64,000 nucleotides of DNA from Acidobacteriota bacterium (lineage in GTDB: Bacteria > Acidobacteriota > Vicinamibacteria > Vicinamibacterales > JAKQTR01), in the NCBI GenBank assembly GCA_026393755.1, contig JAPKZO010000007.1, positions 1-64,000 of the forward strand. Direction: 5' to 3'. A program made the position numbers and the translations under genes. The notes beneath the pieces were generated by a model. It saw nothing but the letters and a program-made list of their open reading frames with translations. It did not search any database and was not told where the DNA came from. How positions within the stretch are numbered: position 1 is the stretch's first letter; the number at the start of each line of letters is the position of its first letter. This document shows, one piece after another, positions 54,879 to 63,096 of the stretch.

Positions 54879-55499
54879 TTGGATCCGGATTTCGTCGACT
54901 ATCGAGCTTTGTGGCGAGAGGCCGAAGGACTCAATCCGGAGGAGGCAATCGTCTACTTCGAGGATCAATTGGCCTATGTCTGCCGCGACGCCTACGTTGC
55001 CAGGAATACCAGAGCAGCAGTGATCTTACGGGTACGGCAGGGTGGTTTCGAGTACGTCTTTGATCACTACACTTCGTTGGAGACCAGCGGGGCAATACCT
55101 TACAGCGCAACCGACGAGAGTCGACTGGTCGTGGCGTACGGTCGGTCGGCTCCGCGCCGTCGGGCTCGGGATGACTACCGGTTGCGCGGCTGGGTGGGCC
55201 CCACCGAGAAGGCGTTTGGTGCCGGTTGGGACAAGGGGCACTACATCGCTCACTCCATCGGCGGCGCGGTGGACGGAGTGGAAGCAAATGTATTCGTCCA
55301 GCGGAGGGACTTGAACCGCGGGTGGTCGTCCGACGGCAAGCGATTCCGACAGATGGAGCGGTACTGTTTCGAGAATCCAGGCATACTGTGCTTCGCCCGC
55401 CCGATCTATCTGGATGGGACCGCGAGGCCCGGCTGGGTCCAATTCGGCATCATTCATCCTGATTCAGGCCCTGAGGTCGTCACGTTTGACAACCGATAG
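54879..55499 (+). CDS. DNA/RNA non-specific endonuclease
   Basis: A 206-residue protein with the beta-beta-alpha metal nuclease core: WDKGHYIAHSIGGAVDG, matching the DRGH-type catalytic histidine motif, then VEANVFVQRRDLNRGW with the metal-binding Asn. The enzyme would cut DNA or RNA without sequence preference; no signal peptide or toxin-delivery domain is seen, so it is probably intracellular. The start is a TTG preceded by GGAGG about ten bases upstream. It is convergent with the E1 gene and stands alone on its strand. Confidence 0.75.
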   Translation: MDPDFVDYRALWREAEGLNPEEAIVYFEDQLAYVCRDAYVARNTRAAVILRVRQGGFEYVFDHYTSLETSGAIPYSATDESRLVVAYGRSAPRRRARDDYRLRGWVGPTEKAFGAGWDKGHYIAHSIGGAVDGVEANVFVQRRDLNRGWSSDGKRFRQMERYCFENPGILCFARPIYLDGTARPGWVQFGIIHPDSGPEVVTFDNR

Positions 55500-55706
55500 G
55501 GTGGCACAAGGGTCCAGCTCAAGTATTCTCCGACACAAACCGACACCCCAGAATCTGTCACCCCTTCTCTGCAAGCCGGTCCAATCGGACGCACGGGACC
55601 GCGGATCAGCGCGGCCTGTTCGGCCCTACCGACACCCTTGGCTGCCCCGTATAGTCCTCGTTACCCGTGCGGACGCACATCCTGCGGCAACCTTCGAAGC
55701 CGAGAG

Positions 55707-57092
55707 TCACTCGAACCGAAACAGGTTGCGATATCTGGTACGGCCATTGAACTGGTCGTGGAAAGCGACTCCCTGGTCTTGACAAATGCAGCCCGGCCGC
55801 GGCTTGCGATCCCACGCCTGAATGGATTCCATAGTACCGAACCAATCGAACAGGGCGAAATTCGGAACTTGGGGATAACCGGATAGCTGCGCCCTCACGA
55901 GATCAGCGGCGACAAGAAGCCCTGCGAAGAGCGACGCGAACGGCAACGCGGCGTCCACACCTGCTTCTAGCACTACGACTTCTGCGGTCGCACACGTGAG
56001 GCTCTCCGCAGAGACCTCCGTAGGAAAGCGGTCCGCCAAACAGTCATCCCGTCCCGGCATGTGGCGTCCGTGATTCACGCCCCAATTCGCGGTCGTGCTC
56101 GCGTGCACCATGAGCGGCGGGACGTTGTGCTGCATCCCAAGGCGCACGTTGCCCTCGTTTGCCAGCGGCAGCCAGACATCGAAGTCGAAGGACGATCTCC
56201 GGCGCTGCTTGAGGAACTCGTGCCACCAAAGGTCCACCGGCGTCGGGGTGAGCGCCGAACTGGCAAGGAAACGGGCGACGGCATCCGCCTTGGTGAGCCC
56301 GACGGTGCCGCGACCGAACACAGCCGACCGATTGAGGTTCTCCACCTTGACTCGATCCTTGTCCACGATGGTGATCGAGCCCGCCAGGCCGGCGAACCGC
56401 ATGCAATACGCGGCTGCCGACCCCACCGAGCCGGCTCCGACCATGAGGACATTCCCGACGTGAAGTTCTGGCGGCCAGGACGCGTGTCCGTTGTCGTGCG
56501 ACCAATTGAGCTGGAATAGATCGAACACGCCGTTGCGCACGAAGTGCATTGCCGGCATGTGCAGGGCAATCTTGAAGGCCTGGCCGACACCAAGGCATGC
56601 GGCTGCGATCGCCCCCAGCCAATTGGGCCCGGCCGTAGGCGGCAGTTCGAATGGGCGCTCCAGGGAAACCGCTGCATGCCACCCCGATGCATTGATAAAT
56701 ACGTTGGCGGCGTTCGATGTGAAGCACGCATCTTCGCCGATGCCAAGCGCAATCTCGACGGCGATGGCGCCGTCCGCCTTGATCACGAAATCACCGAACG
56801 GATCAGCATCGCGCATTTGCGCAAGAATCAGCTCGCCGAGATCGGCGATGCCCAGGCGGAGCAAAGGGTGGACGCTCGTCGGCGGCAGCACGATCGTGAC
56901 TCGTCGGCACCAGCGGCTAAGCAAATTGGCCGCGGCGAGGACCATCACCTGTCCAGCGGGTGTTGCCGCAGTGGCTTCGGATACGCACACCGCACATGAG
57001 GTCCTCTGATAGCTGCGGCTGCCGCTGCAGCGGTTCGTGCGGTCATCGCGCAGCGCGTAGAACTCCTCAGCGGATGCCGGGAAATCGCTCAT
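55707..57092 (-). CDS. E1-like ubiquitin-activating enzyme (ThiF fold)
   Basis: A 461-residue protein. Residues about 210-460 form a ThiF/E1 adenylation domain: nucleotide-binding NVLMVGAGSVGSAAAY, the acidic VDKDRVKVENLNRSAVFG with the key NLNR arginine, and a GRDDCLADRF segment with the likely catalytic cysteine. The N-terminal 200 residues are an extra domain of unknown fold. It would adenylate the C-terminal glycine of the Ubl and pass it to E2. It overlaps the JAB gene by four bases and is the last gene of the operon. Confidence 0.82.
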   Translation of the reverse strand: MSDFPASAEEFYALRDDRTNRCSGSRSYQRTSCAVCVSEATAATPAGQVMVLAAANLLSRWCRRVTIVLPPTSVHPLLRLGIADLGELILAQMRDADPFGDFVIKADGAIAVEIALGIGEDACFTSNAANVFINASGWHAAVSLERPFELPPTAGPNWLGAIAAACLGVGQAFKIALHMPAMHFVRNGVFDLFQLNWSHDNGHASWPPELHVGNVLMVGAGSVGSAAAYCMRFAGLAGSITIVDKDRVKVENLNRSAVFGRGTVGLTKADAVARFLASSALTPTPVDLWWHEFLKQRRRSSFDFDVWLPLANEGNVRLGMQHNVPPLMVHASTTANWGVNHGRHMPGRDDCLADRFPTEVSAESLTCATAEVVVLEAGVDAALPFASLFAGLLVAADLVRAQLSGYPQVPNFALFDWFGTMESIQAWDRKPRPGCICQDQGVAFHDQFNGRTRYRNLFRFE

Positions 57093-57625
57093 ACTCTCAG
57101 GTCCGCAAACTGATCGATCACGCGGAATTCGGCCTCGACTTCGGAGTCGGTCAGTCTGCGGAAGCGCGTGCCTTCGAACACGTGGACGCCGCAGATGCTT
57201 AACGGACGCATGCCCCGGCGCGCGAAGTGAGGTACGACGACAGAAACGAAACCGTGGTACGGCATGATCGCGCGCTCGTCGTCGCCGTCAGAATGGTCGA
57301 CAAGTCTGCCAGGATGACTGTGGACTTGACCGAGAAGCTGAAGTCCGGCGCGGGTGAGGTACATAACGACCCTCGCGTTTGTATGCGCCGACGTGTCGAA
57401 CGAGGCGTAAGTCGTGCGAGTCGCCGGCGCGATGCAGGTGGTGATGACGCACTCGTGACCGATACGACGGCCGGCCCAGTACGCGACGCCTTCGTGCGGC
57501 CCGTCGGCATCACGGCTTTGACGCAGAATCTCCATCGTCCGGTTCAGGACATCGGTAGTCACCCAGAACGTCGTCGCGGCCGTGTGTTCCGGCTCGCGTC
57601 TCAAGCGCTTGAACCAAGTCCACAT
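57089..57625 (-). CDS. JAB/MPN-type deubiquitinase-like protease
   Basis: A 178-residue metalloprotease of the JAMM family. The catalytic glutamate is in GPHEGVAYWAGRR, and the zinc site in QVHSHPGRLVDHSDGDDERA (HxHP ... SxxD). It would trim the Ubl to expose its C-terminal glycines and/or remove Ubl from targets. The ATG at 57625 (MWTWFKRLRRE) is preferred; the open frame upstream to 57832 is the antiphase of the E2 gene. It lies two bases after the E2 stop. Confidence 0.85.
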   Translation of the reverse strand: MWTWFKRLRREPEHTAATTFWVTTDVLNRTMEILRQSRDADGPHEGVAYWAGRRIGHECVITTCIAPATRTTYASFDTSAHTNARVVMYLTRAGLQLLGQVHSHPGRLVDHSDGDDERAIMPYHGFVSVVVPHFARRGMRPLSICGVHVFEGTRFRRLTDSEVEAEFRVIDQFADLRV

Positions 57626-57627
57626 GA

Positions 57628-58119
57628 CTACTGCATCCGGCCGCGGTACAAATCCGGCCGACTCAATCGCGTGTATATGAGACCGAGCATGTCGCCGAGC
57701 TTTGAGTAGTTTGCCCATCGTATACGGCTCGCGGTGGAGGTCTGCCAGTCGCCGAGCGCCCAGTCTCCGTGGAGCGCGCTGGGCCGGTCGCTCGACTTGT
57801 ATGCTTTGCGGTTGAATGGCGCACAGATGCACGGGCCAGTCTCGTTGAAAAAGCCGTCGTTACCTTTCGGGTACGCGTGCCGCGTGCCGCGCTCTCCGGT
57901 ATTCGGGTCGACGAACTCGAAGAACGGCGGCAGCTCCTTATAATCGTCGCACTGGACGTCCAAGATGAAGAGATCGCCGGTGTGGGCGTACATGGTGGCG
58001 AGGATCGTGAGGCGGACGTAATCGGGAACGATGTCCCAATGTTGGGTCGCGGCGAGTTCTTTCACGAGGGCAAGCTCCTGTCGCAGGTGCTGCCGCGTGA
58101 TCTCAGCGTCGACAGCCAT
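57628..58119 (-). CDS. E2-like ubiquitin-conjugating protein
   Basis: A 163-residue protein with an UBC-like fold of the prokaryotic E2 kind. The likely catalytic cysteine region is GPCICAPFNRKAYKS, followed by the conserved LHGDWALGDW helix start. It would take the activated Ubl from E1 as a thioester. It sits between the Ubl and JAB genes in the same operon, six bases after the Ubl stop. Confidence 0.78.
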   Translation of the reverse strand: MAVDAEITRQHLRQELALVKELAATQHWDIVPDYVRLTILATMYAHTGDLFILDVQCDDYKELPPFFEFVDPNTGERGTRHAYPKGNDGFFNETGPCICAPFNRKAYKSSDRPSALHGDWALGDWQTSTASRIRWANYSKLGDMLGLIYTRLSRPDLYRGRMQ

Positions 58120-58125
58120 CGGGGC

Positions 58126-58383
58126 TTAGACGCCGCCGCCGATGGCCGTAAGCACGAGGACGGTGCCGTCGGTGATGTGGTACGACACGAGCGGTCGCTC
58201 CGGCTGCAGCGACTCGGCCGGGTTCGTGGCGAGGACCAATTCGAACCTGTCCCCGCCCGCGAAGCCAAATGCCGCCACGGCGGCTGCGACCACGTCCGCG
58301 ACCTTCGTCTCTTTCGCGAACGAGAAATCGTGCGTGCCGCGGGTGGACTGAATCTGGATTTCCAGTGTTTTGTCGCTCATCAT
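58126..58383 (-). CDS. Ubiquitin-like protein (Ubl) with C-terminal glycines
   Basis: An 85-residue beta-grasp protein: strand MSDKTLEIQIQSTRG, a turn, strand HDFSFAKETKV, helix VADVVAAAVAAFGF, and late strands ending LVLTAIGGGV. The terminal glycine run preceding a single valine is the expected substrate for processing by the JAB protease, exposing Gly-Gly for activation by E1. First main gene of the Ubl-E2-JAB-E1 operon. A good ribosome-binding site (GGAG) precedes two consecutive ATGs at 58383 and 58380. Confidence 0.8.
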   Translation of the reverse strand: MMSDKTLEIQIQSTRGTHDFSFAKETKVADVVAAAVAAFGFAGGDRFELVLATNPAESLQPERPLVSYHITDGTVLVLTAIGGGV

Positions 58384-58469
58384 TATCTCCAGGTTGGTGA
58401 CGACGTTGGTCGGAGCCTAGTTTCCCCGGTGGTGGCGCCGTTCGTCGCGGCGGCGGTGTTCTCGTTCAT
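58383..58469 (-). CDS. Possible small peptide gene before the Ubl
   Basis: A 28-codon open frame (MNENTAAATNGATTGETRLR ...) whose TAA stop overlaps the first ATG of the Ubl by one base, with AAAAG upstream. The arrangement suggests translational coupling. It could be a leader peptide that regulates the operon or an unannotated small partner. No homologue can be judged. Confidence 0.3.
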   Translation of the reverse strand: MNENTAAATNGATTGETRLRPTSSPTWR

Positions 58470-58746
58470 TTGACTTTTCCTCGCATGTGGTGCGGAATGT
58501 GCCCGTCACTTCCCAATGCCGAGCCATCGAGCCCCCCGGACACGGCACCCGAGAAGAACTTGCAGGACCCGCGTGTCTGAGGCGCGGCGCCACCCACGGG
58601 AACGGTGCGCCTCCAGTATCCAATGCCGAGGCACGGGCCCATTCGGACATCGGGGCCGATATGGGCTCTTGCGACGGCGCGTCCGACGACTGGCCGTAGT
58701 CGGCATGTACTAGTAGACGCGAGGATGCGGCGATGGAAGTTCAGCG
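58470..58746. promoter_or_regulatory. Divergent promoter region of the Ubl and sigma-factor operons
   Basis: These 277 bp separate two divergent operons and must contain both promoters. No certain consensus or palindrome could be assigned. The shared region makes regulation of one operon by the regulator genes of the other plausible. Confidence 0.4.
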
Positions 58747-59346
58747 ATGAGCAACCCAAAGCGTCGCCCAGCTGACGAGCCGCCTGCGACCCTCGAAGAG
58801 GTCAAGCAGGCGATCGCAGCCTTGACGAAGGGCGATCTGCTTCGGCTCCGGAAGTTTGCCTACCGCCGTCACTGGACCCTTGGTCGCAGGGGCGCCGGGC
58901 GAAACCCGGAAGATCTCGTGTCTGACGCGCTGATCGCGATGCTCGAGGGAAGGCGGAAGTGGTGCATGAGCCGCGTCGACTTTGTGAAGTTCCTCGTCGG
59001 TGTGATTCAGAGTCTCTCAAGCCACATTTCTACCGGAAGGCCCGTCGATGCCTTTGACGACGTGGTCTCCTACTCCGGCCCGGCCGAAGATACGGACGCA
59101 CTTTCTCGGAAACTGGTGCCGGCAGCAGCAACGCCCCAAGAGGAACTCGAAGCGATCGAGCTGGACCGCCAGATTCGTGAGTACTTTAAGGATGATGACC
59201 CGGCGCTGACGGTATATCAGGGATTCTGCGAGAAAATGACGCCAGCCGAGATACGTGAGTGTGGATTCACGGTTCACGAATTCGACGCAACCGCAAAGCG
59301 ACTTCGCCGAGGCGTAACAAAGATGATTGAGGGAGGCCAGCGATGA
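58747..59346 (+). CDS. Sigma-70-like RNA polymerase factor
   Basis: A 199-residue protein with a weak region 2-like part (NPEDLVSDALIAMLEGRRKW, then VDFVKFLVGVIQSLSS) and a C-terminal helical part that may replace region 4 (MTPAEIRECGFTVHEFDATA). Such divergent sigma-like proteins occur in mobile regions, together with ImmA/IrrE proteases, as here. It would direct RNA polymerase to accessory promoters, perhaps of the divergent Ubl operon. It overlaps the next gene by four bases (ATGA). Confidence 0.65.
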   Translation: MSNPKRRPADEPPATLEEVKQAIAALTKGDLLRLRKFAYRRHWTLGRRGAGRNPEDLVSDALIAMLEGRRKWCMSRVDFVKFLVGVIQSLSSHISTGRPVDAFDDVVSYSGPAEDTDALSRKLVPAAATPQEELEAIELDRQIREYFKDDDPALTVYQGFCEKMTPAEIRECGFTVHEFDATAKRLRRGVTKMIEGGQR

Positions 59347-59771
59347 GCAAGCGGACGGAGCTCCGTGCTCTTCATGACGCGCTGGCGGAATCGGTGCTCT
59401 GCTCGTCGGACGAGGAACTGATCGAGGAGGTCCGCGAAGAAGGACTTAATCCAGATGCCGTCGCGGAGGACATGCGAGCGTTGCTGTTTAGAACGCTAAA
59501 GACCTTTCAGCAGCGTGCCCTCGTCGCAGCGAGAGAACAGCATCGTGAGAAGGCGGCGCGGCTCGCAGCGAAGAGCTTTCGACTTCCGACGAGCCCGGCA
59601 GAACGCCGACAACTCCTCGATGCTGTGATCGCTCAGCACCAGCAGGCTGGCCGGATGCTGACTGCGCAACACCGCGATTTCAACGAGATGACCGACGAAG
59701 ATGTCGAAAGTTGGCTACAGCAGTTCGGTCACCTTGGTCTTCTTGACGCGAAGCCGGAAACCGACGAATGA
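59343..59771 (+). CDS. Unknown helical protein between sigma and IrrE genes
   Basis: A 142-residue, highly charged, mostly helical protein (SSDEELIEEVREEGLNPDAV; then long basic helix around AAREQHREKAARLAAKSF). Coupled by four-base overlaps to the sigma-like gene before and the ImmA/IrrE gene after. By position it could be an anti-sigma factor or protease substrate, since ImmA/IrrE proteases cleave repressors, but this is inference. No known family recognised. Confidence 0.6.
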   Translation: MSKRTELRALHDALAESVLCSSDEELIEEVREEGLNPDAVAEDMRALLFRTLKTFQQRALVAAREQHREKAARLAAKSFRLPTSPAERRQLLDAVIAQHQQAGRMLTAQHRDFNEMTDEDVESWLQQFGHLGLLDAKPETDE

Positions 59772-60586
59772 CAACTCCGGCTCGATTCCGTCCAGCCGCC
59801 GATCTCCTGAGAGAATTGGGCGTCACCGAGCCCGACGAGATCGAGATCGAGGCGATCGCGCAGCATTGCGGCGCCACGGTGACCTACAGCACGCTGTCTG
59901 GCTCCGAAGCGCGCATCGTCGGAGCTGACGACAACGCCATCATCACCGTCAATCGAAATGCCAGCAGGGGAAGAGAGCGCTTTTCTGCGGCCCACGAGCT
60001 GGCTCACTGGTTGAGAGACGCTGGGGAGGTGGCGCTGCTCTGCAGCCCTGACGACGTATTTGACGAATCTGCCGGGACGAACACGGAGACAAGGGCAAAC
60101 GACTACGCGGCGGATCTACTGCTACCGAAGTTCATGTTCGCCCCGCGTAGCATGGGAAGGTCGATGACGCTGGGGACAGTTTCCGACCTGGCCGCCGTGT
60201 TCACGACGAGCCTCACAGCCACGGCCATTCGTCTCGTGCAGTTGGGTTCATTTCCCGCTGTGGTAGTTGTGTCTGACGCAAACCGTATGCGGTGGTTTCG
60301 ACGAGGTCCGGACGTACCCGGGTCGCTGTGGCTGCACGTTCCAGGTCGGAAGACGTTCGCCCACGACATTTTCAAGAGACAGGCGGAGAGCGGAAGCGGC
60401 AACGTATATGTCGACGAGTGGTTATCGGGCGCCGCCGAACGCCACAGTATTCACGAGGACTCGCGCCGGCTGACGGATGACCTTGTTCTGTCGATGCTGT
60501 GGTGGACAGACGAGACACCGCTAGAGGAGATCGTCGAGAGAGATGAAGGTCGTGCCGCACGAAGATCGGATTGGCGTGATGAGTGA
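59768..60586 (+). CDS. ImmA/IrrE-type metallopeptidase
   Basis: A 272-residue protein with the zinc peptidase motif RFSAAHELAHWLRD (HExxH) and a later ETRANDYAADLLLPKFMF segment holding the third ligand glutamate region, the hallmark of the ImmA/IrrE family. These enzymes cut regulatory proteins when a signal (DNA damage or mobile-element induction) appears. The C-terminal 120 residues are an additional unknown domain. Last gene of the sigma-unknown-protease operon; a likely target is the protein encoded just before it. Confidence 0.85.
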   Translation: MTTPARFRPAADLLRELGVTEPDEIEIEAIAQHCGATVTYSTLSGSEARIVGADDNAIITVNRNASRGRERFSAAHELAHWLRDAGEVALLCSPDDVFDESAGTNTETRANDYAADLLLPKFMFAPRSMGRSMTLGTVSDLAAVFTTSLTATAIRLVQLGSFPAVVVVSDANRMRWFRRGPDVPGSLWLHVPGRKTFAHDIFKRQAESGSGNVYVDEWLSGAAERHSIHEDSRRLTDDLVLSMLWWTDETPLEEIVERDEGRAARRSDWRDE

Positions 60587-60743
60587 GCCGACTCAGTTAG
60601 ACGCTCGGTAGGTACTCGGCTGCGTTCGTTGCGGGCTAGTCGCCGACGTCCAGTCCGTGACAGCTTGTCTACACTGACACTCATGCCTGCACGTGCTGGC
60701 ATCTTCATGCCCGCACTTTCCTCAGCCGGTAATTTACTTGTCA

Positions 60744-60770
60744 GTAGTATCTTTGTTAGTAATATACTAC
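60744..60770. promoter_or_regulatory. AT-rich palindrome before the zinc-ribbon operon
   Basis: GTAGTAT at 60744-60750 and ATACTAC at 60764-60770 form an inverted repeat with 13 bp between the arms, in an unusually AT-rich stretch directly before the operon starting at 60814. It is probably an operator/promoter element. Prediction only. Confidence 0.45.
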
Positions 60771-60813
60771 ACGGTAGCGAAGATTTAGCGAATATACACG
60801 GAAGGACGGAGAA

Positions 60814-61164
60814 ATGTCGCGCGTTCCGATCACTGTCATGGGGTATCGTTGTGACCGCTGCGGGCATGAATGGGTGCCCCGTGAGCTGGTGGCCGAGCCA
60901 AGGGTCTGCCCGAAATGCAAGAACCCCTATTGGAACAAGCCGAGAAAGCCGATGGTGAGTTACGAAGATTTCCAGGCGGCTATTCGGAAGACGCTACAGG
61001 ATGCCGAAGCCCCACTGACTTGGACGGAAATCAGAACGGCCGCGAAGTTGCCGCAGCTATTTCCAAACAACCAGTGGGTCCGCAGACTTGAGCGGGACAT
61101 CGGGCTTGAGCGGCAGCGCGACGACCACGGGATCATTCACTGGCGCATTAAGAGAGAGGCGTAA
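60814..61164 (+). CDS. Zinc-ribbon/winged-helix protein
   Basis: A 116-residue protein. An N-terminal zinc ribbon has two CxxC knuckles (YRCDRCGHEW and RVCPKCKNPYW). The second half (FQAAIRKTLQDAEAPLTWTE, WVRRLERDIGLERQRDDHG) looks like a winged helix. It may bind nucleic acid. First gene of a three-gene set with DUF488 and an unknown protein; a GGAGAA site precedes the ATG. Confidence 0.75.
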   Translation: MSRVPITVMGYRCDRCGHEWVPRELVAEPRVCPKCKNPYWNKPRKPMVSYEDFQAAIRKTLQDAEAPLTWTEIRTAAKLPQLFPNNQWVRRLERDIGLERQRDDHGIIHWRIKREA

Positions 61165-61170
61165 GCTCTG

Positions 61171-61698
61171 ATGCTACCGTCAGCTAGACTGAAACTGCCC
61201 ACTGCACCGGTTCGATCTCAGGTCGAGAACAAGGCGCTGTGGAACGAAGCCCGGTGCCGAGAAAATGCCGACTTCTTCACGATCGGCTACACCGGGCGCA
61301 AGACCGGCGAGTTGCTCGATGCGCTGGTCGCGGCCGGAGTTCGGACACTCGTGGACATCCGACAGAACGCTGTCAGCATGTACCGGCCGGAACTGAGCAA
61401 GGCCAACCTTAGGCAACTCGTTGAACACCGCGGCCTGCAGTACGTGCATCTTCCTGATCTCGGCGTGCCCCGCGATATCCGGGCAAGGGCTATCGCAACA
61501 GGGAGTCGCGACGTAATCTGGAGCTGGTACGACGAGCACGTGGTGTCTTCATATATTGGTCGCAACCTTCACCGATTCTTCAATGGTGTCGAGCATCCTG
61601 CAGCGTTCATGTGCGTCGAAATTGACCCGCGCGAGTGTCACCGCCATCGTTTGTCCGTAGCCCTTGAGTCGATTGGATTACGGGGTTTTGATCTCTAA
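61171..61698 (+). CDS. DUF488 protein
   Basis: A 175-residue protein with all the DUF488 landmarks: FFTIGYTGRKTGELLDALVA, TLVDIRQNAVSMYRPELSK, LQYVHLPDLGVPRDI, and CVEIDPRECHRHRLSVALE. DUF488 proteins are widespread and function is not established; they are often met in restriction or defence neighbourhoods. It lies seven bases after the zinc-ribbon gene. The first 30 residues are not part of the domain, so a later start is possible. Confidence 0.85.
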   Translation: MLPSARLKLPTAPVRSQVENKALWNEARCRENADFFTIGYTGRKTGELLDALVAAGVRTLVDIRQNAVSMYRPELSKANLRQLVEHRGLQYVHLPDLGVPRDIRARAIATGSRDVIWSWYDEHVVSSYIGRNLHRFFNGVEHPAAFMCVEIDPRECHRHRLSVALESIGLRGFDL

Positions 61699-61705
61699 GG
61701 TCCGC

Positions 61706-62509
61706 ATGCCCAAACCCGTCTTGACGAAAACCGCATTGGTCGTCGTCAGAACGTACCCGGTGCCTTCGATGAGTGGCGTCGAAGTCTCCTGCACCGGCGC
61801 AATCACAGCACAAGGCGAGTGGCTACGACTGCATCCGGTCCCGTATCGGTTGCTGGAAGAAAATCAGCGATTCCGCAAGTACCAATGGATCGAGCTGAAG
61901 GTGAGCAAGAGCGCCGATGCGCGCCTTGAAAGCTACAGGATCAAGCGGGACTCTATTCGGGTTGTCTCCGGCCCGCTTTCGACGGCGAAAGAGTGGCGGG
62001 CCAGGAAAGCCGTCGTCGTTCCAATGAAGTCACCAAGCCTCTGTTGGCTGAATCGCGAGTGCGGCACCCACGGTTATCTACATCCGACGCTCGGAGTCTT
62101 CAAGCCCAAGTCAATTAAGCGACTGATCATCGAACCGGATAGCACGACTTGGACGCCAGGCCAGTTGGTTGCCCTCCAGCAGGGAATGCTATTCGAACAA
62201 CCAAGACCCCAAGCAGTGCTTGAAAAGGTGCCGTTTCGCTTCAAGTACGAGTTCTGTTGTGAGGACGAAGCTTGTCTGGGCTCCCACACGCTGATGTGTA
62301 CAGACTGGGAGATGGGTCAGGCATGGCGTAGATGGAAGACCACATACGCGGACGATTGGCAGACGAAGTTCCGCGAGAGATTCGAAAGAGACATGATTGA
62401 GAAGTGCGATACCCACTTCTACGTGGGGACGGTCTTCGAACACCCAGGCACGTGGATCATCGTCGGCCTGTTCTATCCACCAAAGCCCAAGACTCTCCGA
62501 CTGTTTTAG
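61706..62509 (+). CDS. Conserved-looking unknown protein paired with DUF488
   Basis: A 267-residue protein starting MPKPVLTKTALVVVRTYPVP after an AAGG site seven bases before the ATG. It has cysteine-containing segments (CCEDEACLGSHTLMC) that may bind zinc, and a regular alpha/beta appearance (QGEWLRLHPVPYRLLEENQ). I do not recognise its family. Its position right behind the DUF488 gene suggests that the two products act together. Confidence 0.65.
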   Translation: MPKPVLTKTALVVVRTYPVPSMSGVEVSCTGAITAQGEWLRLHPVPYRLLEENQRFRKYQWIELKVSKSADARLESYRIKRDSIRVVSGPLSTAKEWRARKAVVVPMKSPSLCWLNRECGTHGYLHPTLGVFKPKSIKRLIIEPDSTTWTPGQLVALQQGMLFEQPRPQAVLEKVPFRFKYEFCCEDEACLGSHTLMCTDWEMGQAWRRWKTTYADDWQTKFRERFERDMIEKCDTHFYVGTVFEHPGTWIIVGLFYPPKPKTLRLF

Positions 62510-63096
62510 ATGGCGCTTGGGGGATTTCGGCCAGCCTGTTCTAACGGCTTCTCTGGCGAGTTTCCGGCATCTCCGTTGGGTGGGCTCTGCTGTCCGTGCT
62601 CTCCCACCCTTCGACGCCCCCCGTCCAGGCGTTCCCGCCCGCTTCCTCGACAACCTGCTTGGCGAGCTGGGCTGGACGAAATCGCCGCGGTCATACGAGC
62701 CTCCCTGTAGTGGTCGGCGCGTTCAATCGCACGTCCACGAGTACCAGGGTGCCGACGCTCTCGTCTGGAACCTAGGGAGATCTTGGGGTGGTCCTACTGG
62801 GGGCGGTGAGACAACTGGCCTACGCGGAGAAACTGCTCCTCAAGCCGGCGGATGCCGGTGACGCCTCCCCGGAAGACGACGACCAGCCCCGATGACTGGA
62901 GTTCACGTTCACCAGCGCGAATGACTGGTGATCGCGAGTTCCGGCCTCTTGAATCGGTGATCATGAGCACCGGCACTCAGTGACAGGAGTACAATGGCGT
63001 CGGCTGCAAACACTTCGTTAGGTGGCCAGACGGTTCTTCGTTGGCGACTATTGCTCGAGAGCCATCGCGTTCGTGGACAACACCATCCGATTAGGT
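62510..63096. other. Intergenic stretch, no supported gene
   Basis: About 590 bp between the unknown gene and a convergent minus-strand gene. Several short open frames on both strands have no motif or start signal. Possibly eroded DNA. Confidence 0.45.
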
